NCBI RefSeq assembly: GCF_030505615.1
Contig: NZ_CP129992.1
Span: 124,001 to 188,000 of the forward strand
DNA length: 64,000 nucleotides
Direction of reading: 5' to 3'
Source: Salinibaculum rarum
GTDB lineage: Archaea; Halobacteriota; Halobacteria; Halobacteriales; Haloarculaceae
The first letter of the stretch is position 1, and each line of letters begins with the position of its first letter. Positions 26,496 through 34,851 of this stretch are shown here, piece after piece. The translations under genes and the position numbers were made by a program. Below the pieces are notes generated by a model that was not told where the DNA came from, searched no databases, and worked only from the letters and a program-made list of their open reading frames with translations.

Positions 26496-27248
26496 TCACT
26501 CGGAGAGGCGGTCGCTTTGCTTGTCGACCATCTTCTCTTCCTGTTGTTCGCGCAGGTCTTTGGCCTCCTCGGCGACCTCCTCGGCGCGTTCGTCCTCGCC
26601 GAGCGCTTCGAGGGCGACGGCCTTCTCCTCCAGTAGTTCGACGTTCTTGAAGCCGAGTCGAACGGCGTTGTCGAAGCAGTTCAGGGCATCCTCGGCGAGG
26701 CCGCGCTCGTTGAGGAAAAAGCCACGATTGTACCACGCCTGGCCAAAGCGGGGGTCGATTTCGACGGCGCGCTCTGAGTGCTCCAGTGCCTCCTCGGTGC
26801 GGCCAAACTCCCAGAGCGCGTAGGCGAGGTTCGTCTCGGCGGTCGCGGCGTGTTCGGAGTCCTCGTCGATGGCGATGGCCTCCTTGTACGCGCCGATGGC
26901 AGCGTCGTACTCTTCGAGTTCGGCGTGGGCCGCACCTTTGTTCACCCGCGCCTCCTGTTCGACGCGGTCGTCGTCGGTGTACTGTGCGGCACGCTCGAAG
27001 GTTTCGGTGGCCTGTTCGTGGCGCTTGATTCGCATGTAGTCCAGGCCAACGTCGATGAGTTCGTCAGCGTTGACGTTGTCGCTCCCGACGTTGTGCTTGT
27101 CGAGCATGTCGGTGACGACCCGCGTGTCGACGGGGTCGACCTGGTCGGGGTCGACCTCGAGCTCTGGCGGGTCGATGTCGAAGCCTTCGTAGGGGTCGTC
27201 GAACCCCTGTCCCTCCGAGAACGAGTGGTCGTCGGGGTCCTCAGTCAT
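26496..27248 (-). CDS. Tetratricopeptide-repeat protein
   Basis: 250 residues. After an acidic N-terminus (about 50 residues), at least four TPR units run through residues 60-215, for example YMRIKRHEQATETFERAAQY and NLAYALWEFGRTEEALEHSE. The C-terminus is charged and helical. TPR proteins scaffold complexes; no partner is evident beyond the DUF424 protein downstream. Cytoplasmic, since no signal peptide is seen. Confidence 0.88.
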   Translation of the reverse strand: MTEDPDDHSFSEGQGFDDPYEGFDIDPPELEVDPDQVDPVDTRVVTDMLDKHNVGSDNVNADELIDVGLDYMRIKRHEQATETFERAAQYTDDDRVEQEARVNKGAAHAELEEYDAAIGAYKEAIAIDEDSEHAATAETNLAYALWEFGRTEEALEHSERAVEIDPRFGQAWYNRGFFLNERGLAEDALNCFDNAVRLGFKNVELLEEKAVALEALGEDERAEEVAEEAKDLREQQEEKMVDKQSDRLSE

Positions 27249-27354
27249 ACACAGCTATAGCGCGGGAAGGTGGATAAGGGCTACGTAACACGACTATCGG
27301 AGTGTGGGCCCGACGGGCGCTGGATTCAAGCAGTCAGACTCGAAACCGTCTGCC

Positions 27355-27915
27355 ATGAGCAAGCGGCTGTTCGTCAGCGTCGACCTCGACGGACTGGCCG
27401 AGGAAGTCGAGGCCATCCAGGAGCGATTCGAAGGAGCGAGTGGCCTGAATTTTACCGAGTCCGAACAGGCACATCTCACGCTGAAGTTCCTCGGTGATAC
27501 CGACCCAGACCGTGTGCCGACACTGGTCGAAGAACTCACGGGAGCCGTCGAAGACAGCGGGGTCGAGCCCTTCGAGGCGGAGTTTGGCGGCCTCGGCGTC
27601 TTCCCCAGTCTCGAGTACATCAGCGTCGTCTGGCTCGGCGTCCGGGACGGCAGCGCGCAGTTGACCCGACTCCACGAGGCAATCGAGAAGCGAACGGCCG
27701 CGATGGGATTCGACGCTGAGGACCACGAGTTTACGCCCCACGTCACGCTTGCTCGGATGGACCACGCCGGCGGCAAAGAACAGGTCCAGCGCGTCGTCGA
27801 GAACGACGACCCGACCGCCGGACGGCTCACGGTCGACGACGTTCGGCTCACCGAGAGTACGCTCACTGCCGACGGTCCCGAGTACCGGACAGTCGAGTCG
27901 ATACCGCTCCGGTAG
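27355..27915 (+). CDS. thpR: RNA 2',3'-cyclic phosphodiesterase (2'-5' RNA ligase family)
   Basis: 186 residues from MSKRLFVSVDLDG. The two HxTx motifs of the 2H phosphoesterase superfamily are HLTLKFLG (His about 42) and HVTLARMD (His about 129). Bacterial and archaeal ThpR hydrolyses 2',3'-cyclic phosphate RNA ends and can ligate tRNA halves in reverse. The upstream in-frame ATG at 27304 adds a non-family segment. Monocistronic. Confidence 0.92.
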   Translation: MSKRLFVSVDLDGLAEEVEAIQERFEGASGLNFTESEQAHLTLKFLGDTDPDRVPTLVEELTGAVEDSGVEPFEAEFGGLGVFPSLEYISVVWLGVRDGSAQLTRLHEAIEKRTAAMGFDAEDHEFTPHVTLARMDHAGGKEQVQRVVENDDPTAGRLTVDDVRLTESTLTADGPEYRTVESIPLR

Positions 27916-27984
27916 ACGCGATTTAGGGCCACCAAATCCATCAGTTCCGTGATAATTATAAACGGGACGAGTGTAGCGACAGCC

Positions 27985-28815
27985 ATGGTAGCTCTGGAGA
28001 ACGTGGGGCTCGTGTTCGTCGCCGGGTTCATCACGGCGCTGGCGACGGGGCTCGGTGCGATTCCGTTTTTCTTCTTCGACGACATCAGCCCCCGCTGGAA
28101 CGTCATTCTCTGGGGGCTGGCGTCCGGTATCATGCTGTCTGCCTCACTGTTCGGCCTGATACTGGAGGGTGCCGCCGTCGTGGAGGGCACGTGGGTTGAC
28201 GCGGGGATGGCGATTGTTCCAGGATTGCTCGCCGGCGTCGTCCTCGTCATCATCGGCCACGAACTCCTCGAAGGGGCCGAACTCGACCCCAAAGAGTACG
28301 AGGAAGCCGACTTCAAGAAGTTGGTCCTCATCCTCGGGATTTTGACCGTCCACAGTTTCCCGGAGGGCGTGGCCGTCGGCGTCTCGTTTGCCGAACTGGG
28401 TCTGGAGGGTGTCCCGACGAGCGACACCATCGTCCTCGCGGGGCTTACGCTCCCGATTCTGGCGGTGTTTATGACCGTCGCAATCTCGATTCACAACATT
28501 CCGGAAGGAGTGGCCATCTCGATTCCGCTCCGGTCGATGAGCGTCAGCGAGTGGCGGATGGTCTGGTGGGCAGTCTTCTCGAGTCTCCCCCAGCCGATCG
28601 GCGCCGCGCTCGCCTACTACTTCGTGACCCTGGCCAAGGAGTTCCTGCCGCTTGGCTTTGGCTTTGCGGCCGGCGCAATGATATATCTCGTCATCAGGGA
28701 GTTCATCCCGGAAGCACTCGAACTCGGCGAGGAACTTCCCCGCGGTGGCCGGCCAGAACTGACCGCCGGCGTGGCCGTCGGCGCGGCACTGATGGTGCCG
28801 CTGGCCTTCATATAA
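27985..28815 (+). CDS. ZIP-family divalent-metal transporter
   Basis: 276 residues, about eight membrane helices. ZIP metal-site motifs are clear: HSFPEGVAVG in helix 4 and HNIPEGVAIS in helix 5. Such proteins import zinc, iron or manganese. The ATG at 27985 (MVALENVGLVF) is preferred over one 36 nt upstream because TM1 begins right after it. Its stop region overlaps the convergent lipoprotein gene by 8 nt. Confidence 0.92.
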   Translation: MVALENVGLVFVAGFITALATGLGAIPFFFFDDISPRWNVILWGLASGIMLSASLFGLILEGAAVVEGTWVDAGMAIVPGLLAGVVLVIIGHELLEGAELDPKEYEEADFKKLVLILGILTVHSFPEGVAVGVSFAELGLEGVPTSDTIVLAGLTLPILAVFMTVAISIHNIPEGVAISIPLRSMSVSEWRMVWWAVFSSLPQPIGAALAYYFVTLAKEFLPLGFGFAAGAMIYLVIREFIPEALELGEELPRGGRPELTAGVAVGAALMVPLAFI

Positions 28816-29314
28816 TCGACGTGTTCTCGTAGAGTTTCAGGTCGACGAAGGCATCGAGTTGGTCCTGGGAGCTCTCGACGCGGACGCCTCGGCCGTAGTT
28901 CGAGTGGTCGACGACAAAGTAGTGGCTCCCTTCGGTGTCGATGCTCTTGCGGCCGCCGTCTTCGGGAACTTCGACTTCGAACTTGCCGCTGTCTCCGTCC
29001 GGGATAGCCGCCTGGCTGAAGTCCTTGTGACCGTCCGGCATCGTCGAATCGTCGTCCTTGTAGAGGTAGTTCTTGTAGTGGGTGAGCGACTGTTCGCTCT
29101 GAAAGTAGTAGACGTCGAACTGCTGGTTGGCACGGACAGTGTACGAGAGCGCGCCATCACCCTTCACGTCGGGGAGTTCCAGCCACCAGCCTTTCGTCGG
29201 TTCAACTCTGATACTCGTCGATTCGTCGACTGCGACCCGGCCGTTGGCGACACACCCAGCGGTCGCGGCGACGATACCGATACCCATCGTCTGCAGTGCG
29301 GCCCGGCGGTTCAT
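28808..29314 (-). CDS. Secreted Tat lipoprotein, function unknown
   Basis: 168 residues. MNRRAALQTMGIGIVAATAGC has an RR Tat signal and a lipobox with Cys at residue 21. The mature protein is predicted beta-rich and acidic (DVYYFQSEQSL, HYFVVDHSNYGRG), anchored outside the membrane. The YYFQ and VVDHSN segments recur in a haloarchaeal lipoprotein family without known activity. It overlaps the ZIP gene tail by 8 nt. Confidence 0.75.
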   Translation of the reverse strand: MNRRAALQTMGIGIVAATAGCVANGRVAVDESTSIRVEPTKGWWLELPDVKGDGALSYTVRANQQFDVYYFQSEQSLTHYKNYLYKDDDSTMPDGHKDFSQAAIPDGDSGKFEVEVPEDGGRKSIDTEGSHYFVVDHSNYGRGVRVESSQDQLDAFVDLKLYENTSII

Positions 29315-29486
29315 ATCTCACTGTTGTGTGCCCGGTGATTAATCCCCTCCGGGCCAAATCTCACGGGCGATAATTGCGTTTTGAGGCTTGACAGGCGGTT
29401 TTCAGGAGTGATACTGAGGAGGTGTCGCAGGGGAGTCGGCGCAAAAGAACACACATATAAGCCACGGCGCGGAACAAGGGCACATC

Positions 29487-29639
29487 ATGAGCAAGAAATC
29501 GAAGGCGAAAAAGAAGCGCCTCGGCAAGCTCGACCGGCAGAACAGCCGCGTGCCGGCGTGGGTCATCCTCAAGACCGACCGGGACGTCCAGCGAAACCCC
29601 AAGCGCCGACAGTGGCGCCGGAGTGACACGGACGAATGA
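29487..29639 (+). CDS. rpl39e: Ribosomal protein eL39
   Basis: 50 residues, very basic: [19 protein letters not shown] then [14 protein letters not shown] and WRRSDTDE. Lines the exit tunnel of the large ribosomal subunit. The whole gene is short but in the classic archaeal order rpl39e-rpl31e-eif6. Its TGA overlaps the rpl31e ATG (ATGA), indicating coupled translation. A TATA-like CATATAAGC lies about 30 nt upstream. Confidence 0.95.
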   Translation: MSKKSKAKKKRLGKLDRQNSRVPAWVILKTDRDVQRNPKRRQWRRSDTDE

Positions 29640-29914
29640 GCGCCAGTGATTTCGAGGAGCGGGTCGTCACGGTCCCGCTTCGCGAGGCGAAACGCGAGCC
29701 GAAAGGCGAACGCGCGGACAGAGCGATGTCGCTCATCCGGAGTCACCTCGCCCAGCACTTCTCGGTCGAGGAGGACGCCGTCCGGATGGACCCCAGCATC
29801 AACGAGGCGGTGTGGGAACAGGGCCGCAGTTCGCCCCCGAGCAAGCTCCGGGTGCGGGCCGCCCGGTTCGAAGAGGACGGCAAAAGTATCGTCGAAGCAG
29901 AGCCCGCTGAATAA
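29636..29914 (+). CDS. rpl31e: Ribosomal protein eL31
   Basis: 92 residues, large-subunit protein near the tunnel exit. [22 protein letters not shown] and [20 protein letters not shown] are family signatures. It overlaps rpl39e by 4 nt and is followed 2 nt later by the eif6 start, so the three form one operon. Confidence 0.95.
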   Translation: MSASDFEERVVTVPLREAKREPKGERADRAMSLIRSHLAQHFSVEEDAVRMDPSINEAVWEQGRSSPPSKLRVRAARFEEDGKSIVEAEPAE

Positions 29915-29916
29915 CG

Positions 29917-30585
29917 TTGCTTCGCGCGGCTTTCTCTGGTTCGTCTTACGTCGGCGTCTTTGCACGGGCCACCGACGAGTGTCTGCTCGTCCGCCCCGAC
30001 ATCGAAGAGTCGCTACAGGACGAGTGCGGCGATGAACTCGATGTTCCGGTCGTCCCGACGACCATCGCCGGCTCCGGCACCGTCGGCGCGCTCGCGACGG
30101 GCAACAGCAACGGGTTGCTCGTCAGCGCCCGGGTCAGCGAGCGCGAACGCGACCGCATCAGCGACGTGGTCGACGTTCCGGTTACCGAACTGCCCGGCCG
30201 CATCAACGCCGCCGGCAACGTCGTCCTGGCAAACGACACCGGTGCGTACGTTCACCCGGACCTCTCCCGGGAGGCCGTGCAAGCGGTCAAAGACGGCCTC
30301 GGTGTGCCGATCGAACGCGGTGACCTCGCCGGCGTCCAGACTGTCGGGACGGCCGCCGTCGCGACGAACAGGGGCGTCCTCTGTCACCCGAAATCCACCG
30401 ACAGCGAACTCGACCATCTCGAAGATGTCCTCGGTGTTCCCGCCGACATCGGGACCATCAACTACGGCGCGCCGCTGGTCGGCTCCGGACTCATCGCCAA
30501 CGACAGCGGCTACATCGTCGGCCAGGACACCAGCGGCCCCGAACTCGGCCGCATCGACTCTGCGCTTGGCTACGCCGACCTGTAG
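29917..30585 (+). CDS. eif6: Translation initiation factor aIF6
   Basis: 222 residues. Anti-association factor that keeps the 50S from joining prematurely. The pentein fold repeat is seen in [24 protein letters not shown] and [13 protein letters not shown]. The start codon is TTG (29917), 2 nt after the rpl31e stop; no in-frame ATG fits, and the N-terminus [19 protein letters not shown] matches aIF6. Third gene of the ribosomal block. Confidence 0.95.
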   Translation: MLRAAFSGSSYVGVFARATDECLLVRPDIEESLQDECGDELDVPVVPTTIAGSGTVGALATGNSNGLLVSARVSERERDRISDVVDVPVTELPGRINAAGNVVLANDTGAYVHPDLSREAVQAVKDGLGVPIERGDLAGVQTVGTAAVATNRGVLCHPKSTDSELDHLEDVLGVPADIGTINYGAPLVGSGLIANDSGYIVGQDTSGPELGRIDSALGYADL

Positions 30586-30695
30586 CGGCCTGTCCCGTTT
30601 TTCCGTTCAATTAGAGCACTCGCAGTGACAGCTGCAGAGTCGCGTGCAGGTAGAGTATAGGAAGATTCTTCCGGCGTGGTCCCCCACCCGTGAGT

Positions 30696-30869
30696 ATGAG
30701 TGAGTTTACGGTTACCGGTCAATGGCAAGCCCGCGACGGGTGGCAGAAGTTCGAGAAGGCAATCGACGCCGAAAACGAGGACGTCGCCGTCGAGTACACC
30801 TACGCAGAGTTCGGTTCCAAGCACGGCCTGAAGCGTACACAGGTCGAAATCGAGGGGGTAGACGCATGA
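30696..30869 (+). CDS. rpl18a: Ribosomal protein eL20/LX (L18a)
   Basis: 57 residues: MSEFTVTGQWQARDGWQKF and YAEFGSKHGLKRTQV match archaeal LX. Its stop overlaps the prefoldin alpha ATG (ATGA). A 110-nt gap after eif6 contains a probable promoter (AGTATAGGAAGATT about 30 nt upstream), so this begins a second unit rpl18a-pfdA-ftsY. Confidence 0.93.
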   Translation: MSEFTVTGQWQARDGWQKFEKAIDAENEDVAVEYTYAEFGSKHGLKRTQVEIEGVDA

Positions 30870-31318
30870 GCATGGGCGGGGGCAACCCCCAGATGCAGGA
30901 GGTTGCACAGCAAATCGAGGAAATCGAACAACAGCAGGAAGCTCTCGAACAAGAAGTCGAGAACCTCCAGACCGAAAAGCAGGAAGTCGACGAGGCAATC
31001 GAGGCCATCGGAGAACTCGAGAGCGGGTCGACAGTGCAGGTTCCGGTCGGCGGCGACGCGTACGTTCGCGCCGAAATCGAGAACATCGACGAGGTCGTCG
31101 TCAGCCTCGGTGGCGGCTACGCCGCAGAGCGCGACCAGGACGGCGCAGTCGACACCCTCGAGACGAAAAAGGAGACCCTCGACGACCGCATCGAGGGGCT
31201 TCAGTCGGACATCGCCGAGCTCGAAAGCGAGAGCGAAGAGCTCGAAGAGCGGGCCCAGCAGATGCAGGCCCAGCAGATGCAGCAGATGCAACAACAGCAA
31301 GAGCAACAGGACGAGTAG
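30866..31318 (+). CDS. pfdA: Prefoldin alpha subunit
   Basis: 150 residues. Jellyfish co-chaperone subunit delivering nascent chains to the thermosome. Two long coiled coils (EVAQQIEEIEQQQEALEQEV and the C-terminal Gln-rich helix) flank the beta-hairpin region TVQVPVGGDAYVRAEI. The ATG at 30866 overlaps the rpl18a stop; another ATG is two codons downstream. The C-terminus is an unusual run of Gln and Met (QAQQMQQMQQQQEQQ). Confidence 0.93.
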   Translation: MSMGGGNPQMQEVAQQIEEIEQQQEALEQEVENLQTEKQEVDEAIEAIGELESGSTVQVPVGGDAYVRAEIENIDEVVVSLGGGYAAERDQDGAVDTLETKKETLDDRIEGLQSDIAELESESEELEERAQQMQAQQMQQMQQQQEQQDE

Positions 31319-31321
31319 GCG

Positions 31322-32530
31322 ATGTTCGACGGACTGAAGGACAAGCTCAACAGCTTCACCAGCGACGTCGAGGAGGACGCCGACGTCGAGGAGGGGAGTT
31401 CCGATTCTGCGGCCACTGACCCGGAAGCGACTGGTGAAGCCGTCGAGTCCGACGACGGAAACGCACCGCCGGCGGAAGCGACCGCTGAGTCAGCATCCGA
31501 ACCGCCAGCGGAGACGACGACCGCTGAGACTGGAGTGGAGGCTGCGGCCGAGGCCGAACCAGACACAGACGACGCCGACGACGAAGTCGCCGACGCGCCA
31601 GCGGCCGACGAGTCAGCAGCGAGCGACGACGAAGCGGAGAGTCGTGGCCTGGCCGAGCGAGCCAAACTGTTGGCGACCGGGAAGACGGTCATCGACGAGG
31701 ACGACCTGGAGGCCCACCTCGAGGAGCTGGAGTTTGCACTGCTTGGCAGCGACGTCGAGATGAGCGTCACCCAGGAGATTCTGGACGGCGTCGAGGAGAA
31801 CCTCGTCGGCGAGACGCGCCGCCGACTGGAGAGTACGGGCAACATGGTCACCGACGCGGTGCGCGAGGCGCTGTACGACGTCATCAGCGTCGGCCAGTTC
31901 GACTTCGACGAGCGCGTCGCCGAGGCCGACAAGCCCGTCACCATCATCTTCACCGGCGTCAACGGCGTCGGCAAGACGACGACGATTGCGAAACTCGCCC
32001 ACTACTTCGAGCAACAGGGGCTCTCGACGGTTCTCGCAAACGGGGACACCTACCGCGCCGGGGCAAACGAGCAACTCGAGCAACACTCGGACAACCTCGG
32101 TAAGAAGATTATCTCCCACGAGCAGGGTTCGGACCCGGCGGCAGTCATCTACGACGCCGTCGAATACGCCGAAGCCAACGACGTGGACGTGGTCCTCGGT
32201 GACACGGCCGGCCGGCTCCACACCAGCGACGGGCTGATGGACCAGCTCTCGAAAATCGACCGCGTCATCGACCCCGACATGACCCTGTTCGTCGACGAGG
32301 CCGTCGCCGGCCAGGACGCCGTCAACCGAGCGCGGGAGTTCAACGACGCCGCCGAAATCGACGGCACAGTGTTGACGAAAGCCGACGCCGACCAGCAGGG
32401 TGGCGCGGCAATCTCTATCGCTCACGTCACTGGCAAGCCGATTCTGTTCCTCGGTACTGGCCAGGACTACGACGATATCGAACGGTTCGACCCCGAACGT
32501 ATCGTCGACGCGCTGCTGGGCGACGAATAA
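31322..32530 (+). CDS. ftsY: Signal recognition particle receptor FtsY
   Basis: 402 residues. The first 105 residues are a highly acidic, low-complexity A domain. The NG domain then has a four-helix N domain and the GTPase: GVNGVGKTTTIAKLAH near residue 214, GDTYRAGANEQL, DTAGRLHTSDGLM near 295 and TKADADQQGG near 345. Receives SRP-ribosome complexes at the membrane. Starts 3 nt after pfdA. Partner Srp54 is 6 kb downstream. Confidence 0.95.
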   Translation: MFDGLKDKLNSFTSDVEEDADVEEGSSDSAATDPEATGEAVESDDGNAPPAEATAESASEPPAETTTAETGVEAAAEAEPDTDDADDEVADAPAADESAASDDEAESRGLAERAKLLATGKTVIDEDDLEAHLEELEFALLGSDVEMSVTQEILDGVEENLVGETRRRLESTGNMVTDAVREALYDVISVGQFDFDERVAEADKPVTIIFTGVNGVGKTTTIAKLAHYFEQQGLSTVLANGDTYRAGANEQLEQHSDNLGKKIISHEQGSDPAAVIYDAVEYAEANDVDVVLGDTAGRLHTSDGLMDQLSKIDRVIDPDMTLFVDEAVAGQDAVNRAREFNDAAEIDGTVLTKADADQQGGAAISIAHVTGKPILFLGTGQDYDDIERFDPERIVDALLGDE

Positions 32531-32542
32531 GACGCCGGTTTT

Positions 32543-33496
32543 TCAGATGACGAGTCCGGCCTGGAGCGCCGCGACCAGCACCGTCAGCACGCCGATGCTG
32601 GCGACGGTGGTGACGAAGATAGCGGTGCTGAGATACTCCGGCGCGGTGATGGTACCGGGGGCCACGTCTTCGGCGTACTCGATGGTCAGCGCCAGCGGCG
32701 TGACCGCGGCGGGTGCGGCCGATTCGAGGACGAACACCTTCGCGACCGTCGGGTCGGCAAAGCCGAGGACGAGCGCGATACCGAGGGCGACGACGGGCGC
32801 GGCGGCCAGTTTCAGGAAGGCCGGGGCGGCCGAGCGCGTCACTGCGGTCACGTCCGTCTCGGCCAGTTGGATGCCAAGCACCAGGAGCATCACCGGAATC
32901 GAGGCGTCGCCGACGAGCCCGACCGTCTGCAGTGCGGCGCCATCGAGTGCAGGAGCCAGTCCGAACGCGCGAATTGTGACAGCGAGACCGACCGCGTAGA
33001 TGAGCGGCAGGCGGAAGATTTCGGCAATCGCCTCGCCGACACCGCGGTCGACGCCGCGAGAGGCGATGTAGACCCCGAGCGTGTAGACGACCAGACTCTG
33101 GATAGTCAGATAGAGGACGGCCGTGGTGCGGCCGACCTCACCGAAGGCAAACTCCGAGAGCGGAATCCCGACGAATCCAGAGTTTGGAAAGGCTGCAGCG
33201 AGCATCAGCGCGCCCAGTAGCGCACCGGACTCACCGACGACTTTCCCGACGACCCAGGCGATGGCAATCATCACGACGGCGTAGCCGACGACACCGACGG
33301 CGAGTTTGGCAACCTCGCCGCCGCCGAGGCTCGTCGTGACGATGCTGTGGAAGGCAAGCGCCGGAACGAGCACGTACAGCCCGGCCGTGTTCAGCGGGTC
33401 GACCGCGATGTCGGTCGTGCGCGCGAGAAGATAGCCAACCACCGCGACGGCGAGAATCGGCCCGACCGCGTTCGTAAACGCCGCTGTCAATCCCAT
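32543..33496 (-). CDS. AEC-family (auxin efflux carrier-like) membrane transporter
   Basis: 317 residues with about ten hydrophobic helices in two halves. The N-terminal PALAFHSIVTTSLG and the central AFPNSGFVGIPLSEFAFG motif (ASFGNxGFLGxPL type) are hallmarks of AEC carriers that move organic anions. The ATG at 33496 is placed just before TM1; an in-frame ATG at 33568 would add 24 polar residues and cannot be excluded. It converges on ftsY with a 12-nt gap. Confidence 0.85.
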   Translation of the reverse strand: MGLTAAFTNAVGPILAVAVVGYLLARTTDIAVDPLNTAGLYVLVPALAFHSIVTTSLGGGEVAKLAVGVVGYAVVMIAIAWVVGKVVGESGALLGALMLAAAFPNSGFVGIPLSEFAFGEVGRTTAVLYLTIQSLVVYTLGVYIASRGVDRGVGEAIAEIFRLPLIYAVGLAVTIRAFGLAPALDGAALQTVGLVGDASIPVMLLVLGIQLAETDVTAVTRSAAPAFLKLAAAPVVALGIALVLGFADPTVAKVFVLESAAPAAVTPLALTIEYAEDVAPGTITAPEYLSTAIFVTTVASIGVLTVLVAALQAGLVI

Positions 33497-33749
33497 CCGT
33501 TCGACCTCCACCTGATCTGGGGAGTGAACCGTGCTCCGTTCCTCCGTGTGTCGCTCATACACCGCCATCGGAGAGCCACCCACTAATATTATTTCAGTAA
33601 ATGTTTCACTGCACGAAAAGGCGACAGCGGGGTGAACAGTTTCATCCCCTGTAACCGTTTCACGCCGTCCGCAGACGGGCCGGCCGAGAGCGTCCAGTGG
33701 CAGTACGAGGAGACGAAACCGTCTTGAGCACACCGCGAGAATGCCCGGT

Positions 33750-34550
33750 ATGACCGACGCCGACCCACTGGAGGAAATCGAGTTTCTCGCGCGGTCGGCA
33801 AACCGTATCGAGGTCCTGGCCGCGCTCGTCGCGCAGCCACAGACGCGTCAGGCGCTCGCGGAAAGCGTCGGCGTCTCACAGCCAACCCTCGGTCGCATCC
33901 TGCGGGACCTCACGGAACGCAAGTGGGTGACGACCGACGGCGACCGGTACCGGGCGACCGCCACTGGTGAACTGGTCGCGACGGGTATCACCGACCTCCG
34001 GGAGCGACTGGCGACGGAGACGAAACTCCGGGACGTAATCGAGTGGGTCCCCACCGACACCGTCGACGTGGGGCTGCACCACTTCGCGGACGCGAAGATT
34101 ACGACACCGAGCCAGACGCGCCCGAACGCACCGATACAGCGGATGCTCGAACTGCTCGGCGAGACCGACCACGCGCAGTTGCTCTCGCATGCGTTCAACG
34201 AACAGAAGCTCCGGCTCGTCCGCGACCGGACCGTCGACGGCGACCTGACGACCCAGGGCGTCTTCGGAGAAGCGGCCATCGAGGCAATCGAGGCGACGGC
34301 CGACCTCAGGGAGCTCCTGCTTGACATCGTCGCGGCAGAGGGCGCCGAGATACGGGTCGTCCGCGACGAGATTCCCGTCGCAGTCGAGGTGACCGACAGC
34401 CGGACACACCTCCTGTTGCGCAACGACGAGGGTATCGTCCGGGCGTCGCTTGACACCGACGACGATGCTGTCCGGGCGTGGGCAGAGCAACTCCACGAAG
34501 AGTACTGGGCCATCGGGACGCCGCTTTCTGTCGAAGACATCGAGGCGTGA
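33750..34550 (+). CDS. Winged-helix transcriptional regulator, haloarchaeal type
   Basis: 266 residues. N-terminal winged HTH (FLARSANRIEVLAALVAQP, QALAESVGVSQPTLGRILRDL) and a C-terminal mixed domain of about 180 residues typical of the haloarchaeal HTH regulators with a middle and an effector domain. ATG at 33750 (MTDADPLEE) or 33741. It is divergent from the AEC transporter and upstream of nitrite reductase, so either may be a target. Confidence 0.82.
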   Translation: MTDADPLEEIEFLARSANRIEVLAALVAQPQTRQALAESVGVSQPTLGRILRDLTERKWVTTDGDRYRATATGELVATGITDLRERLATETKLRDVIEWVPTDTVDVGLHHFADAKITTPSQTRPNAPIQRMLELLGETDHAQLLSHAFNEQKLRLVRDRTVDGDLTTQGVFGEAAIEAIEATADLRELLLDIVAAEGAEIRVVRDEIPVAVEVTDSRTHLLLRNDEGIVRASLDTDDDAVRAWAEQLHEEYWAIGTPLSVEDIEA

Positions 34551-34851
34551 CCCGACGCCGAAGCCGGCGATGATGGACCCCCAATCAGCAACGTAGAGTA
34601 TACCGGTTATATTCTCCCCTACCAGTGACGGGAGCAGTGTCCGACAACCGTCAGGTACGCCCGAATTTGCCAGACTGCACCGCATCGGCACGCGTTCACA
34701 CATGCTCGGCAGAGAGGAATGAGTCGGCAACATCTTCCTGGAAAAGAGAAGTGAGGCGGTTTTGTCCGTGTTGACGACGGTAAAGAGGGTCGGGCGTTAG
34801 AAGGAGACAAGAGCGGCAGTTGTCCCCAGCACACCTGCCGAGTACCCAACT
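34551..34851. other. 301-bp intergenic region upstream of the siroheme reductase
   Basis: No ORF with coding character. TATACCGGTTATA (34599-34611), an imperfect palindrome with a central ACCGGT, holds a TATA-like box about 240 nt upstream of the reductase ATG, so the transcript could carry a leader of about 200 nt, unusual here. The lower half also has AGAAGGAGACA near 34800, a possible Shine-Dalgarno-like site but too far from the ATG. Otherwise I see nothing. Confidence 0.35.

Noticed and set aside
30586..30695. Structural RNA between eif6 and rpl18a
   Set aside because: Only 110 nt, no tRNA T-loop and no strong paired structure seen; it fits a promoter region.
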